NCBI GenBank assembly: GCA_910588745.1
Contig: CAJURK010000055.1
Location: 1-18,070 of the forward strand
DNA length: 18,070 bases
Origin: an uncultured Dorea sp.
Lineage (GTDB): Bacteria > Bacillota > Clostridia > Lachnospirales > Lachnospiraceae
Reading direction: 5' to 3'
The first letter of the stretch is position 1. The number at the start of each line of letters is the position of its first letter. The translations under genes were made by a program, and so were the position numbers. The notes beneath the pieces are model-generated. The model did not search any database. It was given only the letters and a program-made list of their open reading frames with translations, and was not told the DNA's origin. This document shows positions 13,341 through 18,070 of this stretch, piece after piece.

Positions 13341-13988
13341 CTATTCTCTTTTGAAATGCTGAACCGAATTTTCTTCATGTTTTATCATCCTGTTTTCCAC
13401 GGACCCCAGGAACCAGTCCAGAACAATAGCCAGCAGGGCGGACAATGCGCTGCCCCACAGAATCTTAGATATATTCATCGTGCGAAGGCCGTCGAATAAA
13501 ATCGTTCCTAAGCCCCCCGCATTGATTGACGCCGCAATCGTCGCAATACTGACGGTAGATACCAGCGCAATCCTCACTCCCGCTATCAACGCTCTCTTTG
13601 ATAATGGCAGCTTAATCTTCACAAGAATCTGCCAGGAACTCATCCCTAAACCGGCCGCCGCCTCAATAATACTTTGATCCACGCCGTCAAGACCCGCCAG
13701 AAAATTTCTTAGCAGAAGATACTGGTTATAAATCACAAGCACAATTACCGCCGTAGTACTCCCGAGTCCCGTTACCGGAATCAGTACCGCAAGCATCGCA
13801 AGGCTTGGAATCGAGTAAATCACAGACAGAAATCCCAGCATCCACCCGGAAATCACGGGGAATACATTGCATAGCGCCGTAAGCGCCATGGCTGCCGCAA
13901 GCGAAAGAACCATTGAAACCAGCACGATCTGCAGATGCTCCGCAGACGCCCCAAGCAGTTTATCATAATAATTTACCAAATATTCCAT
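13341..13988 (-). CDS. Quaternary-amine ABC transporter permease (OpuBB/OpuCB-like)
   Basis: A 215-residue inner-membrane permease of the proline/glycine betaine/choline (OpuB/OpuC, ProW) type, with about five or six helices. IEAAAGLGMSSWQILVKIKLPLSK near residues 108-131 carries the EAA loop that contacts the ATPase. INAGGLGTILFDGL near 155-168 is typical of the family. The ATG at 13988 follows the ATPase gene by 6 bases. It is the second of two different permeases in the operon, so the channel is probably a heterodimer. The damaged MFS gene follows after 5 bases. Confidence 0.9.
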   Translation of the reverse strand: MEYLVNYYDKLLGASAEHLQIVLVSMVLSLAAAMALTALCNVFPVISGWMLGFLSVIYSIPSLAMLAVLIPVTGLGSTTAVIVLVIYNQYLLLRNFLAGLDGVDQSIIEAAAGLGMSSWQILVKIKLPLSKRALIAGVRIALVSTVSIATIAASINAGGLGTILFDGLRTMNISKILWGSALSALLAIVLDWFLGSVENRMIKHEENSVQHFKRE

Positions 13989-13994
13989 CTCGCG

Positions 13995-14762
13995 TCACTT
14001 GAACCTTTCCCAAAACTGCTCCTTTTCTTTGGCAGACTCCACAAGGGATCTTACAAATTCATCTCTCGGATGCCGGATAATCCTCTCCGGCGTATCGAAC
14101 TGAACGATTTTCCCCTCGTTCATAACCATCACGCGGCTTCCCATTTTCAATGCCTCTTCGATATCATGGGTTACAAACAGAATCGTCTTCTTCATTCTCT
14201 GGTGGAGAGCCAGAAGTTCATCCTGTAATTTTATGCGGGCAATGGAATCAATCGCGCCAAAAGGCTCGTCCATCAGCAAAATCTTCGGGTCGGCCGCCAG
14301 CGCTCTTGCCAGCCCCACTCTCTGCTGCTGGCCGCCGGAAAGCTGAACCGGATACCTGTTCTTATATTCTTCTGGCTTCAGCCCGATCATTTCCATCAGT
14401 TCTTCTACACGGGCGTCTGTCTTTTCTTTCTCCCACTTAAGCAGGTTCGGAACCACAGCAATATTTTCCCCAACGGTAAAATGCGGAAACAGCCCGATCT
14501 GTTGGATAACATACCCGATGCGCCGCCTGACCTTTACTACGTCTATGCTGCTGATATCCGCGCCAAACAGCATGATCTTTCCGCTATCCGGTTCGTAGAG
14601 CCTGTTTACCATCTTTAAAAGTGTTGTTTTCCCACATCCGGATGAACCTAATATGGTAATAAATTCTCCCTCATCTATTACAAAACTTACACAGTTGGCC
14701 GCGTGATAGCCTGCGCCGCGAAACGTCTTTGTAACATTCTGAAATTCTATTGCATGATCCAT
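13995..14762 (-). CDS. Quaternary-amine ABC transporter ATP-binding protein (OpuBA/OpuCA-like)
   Basis: A 255-residue ATPase energising the importer. All core motifs are present: Walker A GSSGCGKTT, Q-loop QQIGLFPHF, signature LSGGQQQRVGLARALA, Walker B ILLMDEPFGAID and H-loop FVTHDIEEA. It ends just past the nucleotide-binding domain, so it lacks the CBS domains that sense ionic strength in OpuA/OpuC ATPases; regulation by osmolarity at protein level is therefore less likely. I chose the ATG at 14762 because GGGGGAG lies 6 bases upstream; an open extension to 14855 has no such site. The 117 bases between it and the lipoprotein gene hold no gene I can see. Confidence 0.93.
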   Translation of the reverse strand: MDHAIEFQNVTKTFRGAGYHAANCVSFVIDEGEFITILGSSGCGKTTLLKMVNRLYEPDSGKIMLFGADISSIDVVKVRRRIGYVIQQIGLFPHFTVGENIAVVPNLLKWEKEKTDARVEELMEMIGLKPEEYKNRYPVQLSGGQQQRVGLARALAADPKILLMDEPFGAIDSIARIKLQDELLALHQRMKKTILFVTHDIEEALKMGSRVMVMNEGKIVQFDTPERIIRHPRDEFVRSLVESAKEKEQFWERFK

Positions 14763-14879
14763 CCATGGCTCCCCCTTTATCCTGTCTGCTCTGCTTTTCT
14801 TTCCGCTCCGCAGCATCCGTCGGATATGTTTCGGCGTTATATTCGCTGTATCCAAGAAACAGCAGTCATACGCCCTCCG

Positions 14880-15794
14880 CTATTTGCGGATTGACTCGTA
14901 GAAATCCTTTGCTACTTCTTCGTATTCCAGTTTGTCTATATCAACCTTTGCATTCAGCTTGATCATCGTTTCTGTATCCAGACTTTCGCTGACATCGTTC
15001 AAGACGTCGGCAATATCCGGATTTGCTTCCAATACGTCGTTTTTCACAACCGGCGATAGATAATAGGGAGGCCAGAAATGCCGATCATCCTCTAAGAATG
15101 TAAATTTATCCGTATAAACAAGCTGGGCGTCCGTAGAATAAGCCGGACACAGATCTTCTTCTCCATTTTCCAGAACCTGATATTTCAGCCCGCTGTCATA
15201 AACATGAATGGATTTGAAATCAAATTTGCCGTATACCTTTTCAAGTCCTGGTATACCGTCCTCCCTGTACTCAAATTCTCCCTGCGAACAGACGCGGATT
15301 TTATCTGCGTTCTCCTGCAAATCGGAGACCGTATAGATTCCATATTGTTTCGCCGCCTCCGTACGGATTGCAAGCCCGTTCGTATCATTTACCTGAGAGG
15401 ATTCCAGCCAGGTAATGTCAAATTGCTCGTCATACGCTTTCTTCACTGTGTTGTATACCTCGTCGGGATCGCTGATCATCTCCATCTGCAGAACCGACAA
15501 AAGCGCCGTTCCGGTATATTCCGGATAAAGGTCGATCTCATCCTCCGTAATCGCCGTATGAATAACGGAACCTGCAATATTCAGCTTTCTCTCTACCTCA
15601 TATCCTGCGTCTTCCAAAGCCAGCGCATAGATCTCGCCTACAATCAGTCCTTCTGTAAAATCCTTAGAGCCAACCCGGATCATTTTCTTTTCTGATTCCC
15701 CTTCTGTCTTTGCGCATCCTGAAAGTACGCCTGTAATTACCAACAACATCATCAGTACCAGGCATACCGCCCTTATTCTTTTCATTCGTATCAT
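14880..15794 (-). CDS. Quaternary-amine ABC transporter substrate-binding lipoprotein (OpuBC/OpuCC-like)
   Basis: A 304-residue lipoprotein of the OpuAC family, binding glycine betaine, choline, carnitine or similar quaternary amines outside the membrane. A basic-hydrophobic signal sequence ends in the lipobox LSGC at about residues 24-27, so C27 would be lipidated. Family features are IRVGSKDFTEGLIVGEIYA, DLYPEYTGTALLSVL and the DDRHFWPPYYLSPVV block, which offers aromatic residues for a cation-pi box. The ATG at 15794 forms an ATGA overlap of 4 bases with the upstream permease stop, and AAGGA lies 8 bases before it. Ligand choice cannot be fixed from sequence. Confidence 0.92.
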   Translation of the reverse strand: MIRMKRIRAVCLVLMMLLVITGVLSGCAKTEGESEKKMIRVGSKDFTEGLIVGEIYALALEDAGYEVERKLNIAGSVIHTAITEDEIDLYPEYTGTALLSVLQMEMISDPDEVYNTVKKAYDEQFDITWLESSQVNDTNGLAIRTEAAKQYGIYTVSDLQENADKIRVCSQGEFEYREDGIPGLEKVYGKFDFKSIHVYDSGLKYQVLENGEEDLCPAYSTDAQLVYTDKFTFLEDDRHFWPPYYLSPVVKNDVLEANPDIADVLNDVSESLDTETMIKLNAKVDIDKLEYEEVAKDFYESIRK

Positions 15795-16459
15795 TTTATT
15801 CGTCCTTCCTTCTCTATGCGGTATACTTTTCTGTATCCCAGTATTAGATTTTCCAATAATCCAAACAATATCCCAGTCAGCACTGACAGCAGCGCAACCG
15901 AAACGCCCCCGATAAGGAGAAGCTCTGTCCTAAAAAGACCGATTCCAGTAAATATGAGATCTCCCAGACCTCCGGCGCCAATCTTTGCGGCCAGCGTTGC
16001 GCTGGCAATAATCTCCACCGCCGAAGTCTTGATTCCTGCCAGAATCAGCGGCAGGGCAAGCGGGAACCTTACCTTTTTCCAGATTTCCCTCTGCTCCATC
16101 CCCAATCCTTCCGCTGTCTCCAAAACCGCTTCCGAAACCGACTTAAGGCCTGAAACCGTGTTCATCAAAACCGGCGGTACGGCAAGCAATACAAGCGCGG
16201 CCACCGCCGGAACTGCTCCCGTTCCAAAAACCGGAAGCATCAGCAAAAGAATCGCAAGGCTTGGAACAATACGGAGCGCGCTGAATACAGCTACCGCTAT
16301 CCTCTGCATACGGCCGTGCCTGACACAGAACACTCCCGCTAAAACGCCTATCGCAACAGCAATTGCCAGCGAACACAGACTGATCCGGATATGTTCCCAA
16401 AACATTGCGACGTAACGGTCGCCGCTCATCTCAAAATATGCGGCTATCTGTCTCCACAT
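15791..16459 (-). CDS. Quaternary-amine ABC transporter permease (first permease)
   Basis: A 222-residue permease of the same family as the one at 13341-13988 but clearly different in sequence. It has about six hydrophobic segments, an EAA loop (LETAEGLGMEQREIWKKVRFPLAL near 113-136) and AKIGAGGLGDLIFTGIG near 158-174. The ATG at 16459 has GAGGAG about 8 bases and AAAGGAG about 12 bases upstream. It heads the operon permease-lipoprotein-ATPase-permease. Familiar opuB/opuC operons begin with the ATPase, so the order is shuffled. Confidence 0.91.
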   Translation of the reverse strand: MWRQIAAYFEMSGDRYVAMFWEHIRISLCSLAIAVAIGVLAGVFCVRHGRMQRIAVAVFSALRIVPSLAILLLMLPVFGTGAVPAVAALVLLAVPPVLMNTVSGLKSVSEAVLETAEGLGMEQREIWKKVRFPLALPLILAGIKTSAVEIIASATLAAKIGAGGLGDLIFTGIGLFRTELLLIGGVSVALLSVLTGILFGLLENLILGYRKVYRIEKEGRIK

Positions 16460-16491
16460 GGCATTCTCTCCTCTCCTTTGTTACTTTTTCC

Positions 16492-16497
16492 ATTATA
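16492..16497 (-). promoter_or_regulatory. Candidate -10 box of the quaternary-amine ABC operon
   Basis: A perfect TATAAT on the minus strand lies about 33 bases before the ATG at 16459, in AT-rich DNA. The hexamer at the proper distance (TAGCTT) is a poor -35 box, so the promoter may depend on a regulator. The 129-bp gap to the VanW-type gene shows no clear terminator. Confidence 0.35.
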
Positions 16498-16588
16498 TAC
16501 GAAAAAAACTCATAAAGCTATAAAACTTAACAGGATCTGATGAAAAAACCGTTTGGAATCCATGAAATATCAAAAGCTCCTGCATGCT

Positions 16589-18004
16589 TTAGTTCAGATA
16601 AACGCTGTCTGCTATCTGTTCTACAAACATTCTGTTTTTATTATCGTAATAAACTCTCCTGGTGGTCTGTACACTGAGCTTCCCATCCGAATCGTCTATT
16701 ACCTCCGTATCAACTTCTACAATTGAATCGTCCGTCTTCGTCCCCCAGATATCTACCGTTAAAATGTCATCTACGTAAGCAACGTCAATCCGGATAGGAT
16801 ATTCTTTATTATTACAAATTTTTAAGTCTAACATATCCCAGGCCACAGCCGCGTCCATACCTGCGTCAATATAGCTGGAAACAAATTCATGCTCCCATCT
16901 TTCTCTAATCTCTAAATTGGAATACAGTGCAGCCGCAAAAATAGTCGAAGACACCTGGCAGATTCCGCCGCCGTAAGCCTGAACAACCTGTCCGTCCATG
17001 GTAGCGTTCGCCAGCTTATAGCCGGTTTGGGCCGTCTGTTCTCCAACCGTATTATTATAAGAAAAAACATCGCCGCTTACAAGAATAACGCCGTCGCATT
17101 TTGCCGCCGCAAGGCTGATATTGTCCTTGCGATTTGCCGTTCCCCTTACTTCCGTACGGTAAGAAGCAAGCTTATCTGAAAACAGATGCTCCTTTAAATC
17201 CGCCGTCGTAATCTCAGGTTCTTCTTTTATGTACTCTACCGTGACCGTGCTTCCCTCCTTTGCCGTTTCTAATATTTTGCGGGCATTTTCTTTGTCGAAC
17301 CGTATTCCTGTCACAGATTCTTTGATTTGATAGTTGTTTTCAGGATCCAACGTAGCGTTTTCCGGTTCCTGATAAATTTCCTGATAAATCAAATCAAGGT
17401 CGGCCTCATCTACCCTGCCGAGAGAAACCGGACATTCTATTTCCGTATAATCATCAGCTAAAATTGCCGTTTTCAGCTCTTCTTTCAGCTTAGCGCTATT
17501 CGCTTCTTGTCCCGCCGTCCCTATTGTAAACACCAACCTGTCCTTTTCTGCCCGGTAAACGGTCTGTTTTGTCGTTCCTTCGCTGGAAAGGCCGCTGGCC
17601 TCTATCGCTTCTTCCAGCAATTCCTCATTTTTTATCACAGGTAAAACTTCTTTGCTGTTTCCCCCCAGAAAAGATTTTATCAGAAAAAAACCCCTAATAA
17701 AAAAAGCGCCCCGGGTTTGCTTTTGAAGTTCTTCTACAGCAGGCTCATACTCCCATTCCAACGCTTCCCCCACGGGAACCGCATATTCTTTCTGTTTAAA
17801 ACGGACGGGAATTATTGTTGTATTCTGGCGCGAAGCCGCCTCTTTCTCTAAGAGATTTACCGCTTCTTGTGTTTCCATCCCTCCAATATCGATTCCGTTT
17901 ACCGAAGTATGCGGCAGTAAATGCCCCTGATTCACTGCCGCGCAGCATGCAAAATAACCTGCGGCAGCCATTACTGCCACAATTGATATTACCACGCGTT
18001 TCAT
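16589..18004 (-). CDS. VanW-family protein with peptidoglycan-binding-like N-terminal region
   Basis: A 471-residue exported protein anchored by an N-terminal hydrophobic segment (residues about 4-24). Residues about 30-270 look like the repeated PG_binding_4 region of clostridial VanW proteins (TSVNGIDIGGMETQEAVNLL, then repeat-like blocks with VTGIRFDKENARKIL near 231). Residues about 280-425 are the VanW domain with its signature GGGICQVSSTIFAAAL (345-360) and SYNNTVGEQTAQTGYKLA. No G5 domain follows. VanW domains occur in glycopeptide-resistance clusters but are widespread in wall proteins without any resistance role; the activity is unknown. GGAGAG lies about 7 bases before the ATG at 18004. 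No van ligase or sensor genes are nearby, so resistance should not be inferred. Confidence 0.92.
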   Translation of the reverse strand: MKRVVISIVAVMAAAGYFACCAAVNQGHLLPHTSVNGIDIGGMETQEAVNLLEKEAASRQNTTIIPVRFKQKEYAVPVGEALEWEYEPAVEELQKQTRGAFFIRGFFLIKSFLGGNSKEVLPVIKNEELLEEAIEASGLSSEGTTKQTVYRAEKDRLVFTIGTAGQEANSAKLKEELKTAILADDYTEIECPVSLGRVDEADLDLIYQEIYQEPENATLDPENNYQIKESVTGIRFDKENARKILETAKEGSTVTVEYIKEEPEITTADLKEHLFSDKLASYRTEVRGTANRKDNISLAAAKCDGVILVSGDVFSYNNTVGEQTAQTGYKLANATMDGQVVQAYGGGICQVSSTIFAAALYSNLEIRERWEHEFVSSYIDAGMDAAVAWDMLDLKICNNKEYPIRIDVAYVDDILTVDIWGTKTDDSIVEVDTEVIDDSDGKLSVQTTRRVYYDNKNRMFVEQIADSVYLN

Positions 18005-18070
18005 CTGAGTCTCTCCACCACTTTACAACTTTTTGAAAAATAAAATAACGCACAAGACACTTTCTCATGT

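Noticed and set aside
14763..14855. N-terminal extension of the ABC ATPase to 14855
   Set aside because: The extra 31 codons are not seen in the family, and the ribosome site GGGGGAG lies just before the ATG at 14762.
16589..18004. Glycopeptide-resistance gene vanW
   Set aside because: The VanW domain is common in clostridial wall proteins; no vanH, vanA/B-type ligase, vanX or VanRS genes accompany it.

Overview
The window looks like chromosomal DNA of an anaerobic Firmicute, most likely a Lachnospiraceae-type gut Clostridium. The grounds are intermediate GC, strong AGGAGG-type ribosome binding sites, a CobA-HemD fusion next to a CbiK-type chelatase, a VanW-family wall protein and compact operons. 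The species assignment is inference. Nearly all genes lie on the minus strand; yfcE-azlC-azlD and a small damaged cluster at 11.4-12.1 kb are on the plus strand.

Layout. (1) 54-947: a SorC-family sugar-responsive regulator, divergent from (2) yfcE-azlC-azlD (1281-2905), a phosphodiesterase overlapping a two-subunit branched-chain amino acid exporter. (3) 4991-2977, minus: WYL-domain regulator, MmcQ/YjbR protein and GyrI-like ligand-binding protein, read from an extended -10 promoter whose -35 area is covered by a perfect 11-bp inverted repeat. (4) 9894-5169, minus: a five-gene tetrapyrrole operon (hemC, cobA-hemD, cbiK, hemB, precorrin-2 dehydrogenase) that covers every step from 5-aminolevulinate to metallated sirohydrochlorin and ends in a clear intrinsic terminator. 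No hemA, hemL or heme-branch gene is present, so the output is probably cobalamin and/or siroheme. (5) 11108-10121, minus: a PilZ c-di-GMP protein overlapping a chloramphenicol-acetyltransferase-like protein.

(6) 11.1-12.1 kb, plus: an AT-richer NTF2-like gene with a structured leader, followed by two gene remnants. One is a YdeI-like gene that has lost its middle. The other is the first ~16 codons of a GNAT acetyltransferase, cut off where it meets the end of a convergent MFS gene. That MFS gene (13335-12087) also carries a +1 frameshift. This is the only clearly eroding part of the window. (7) 16459-13341, minus: a four-gene quaternary-amine/osmoprotectant ABC importer (permease, lipoprotein, ATPase, permease) with the damaged MFS gene directly behind it. 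(8) 18004-16589, minus: a VanW-family membrane-anchored wall protein.

I see no CRISPR array, transposase, phage gene, rRNA or tRNA. I found no clearly new system. The best leads are the WYL-gene operator, the inverted repeat around the hemC promoter, the eroded cluster with its deletion junctions, and the altered active-site surroundings of the CAT-like protein.
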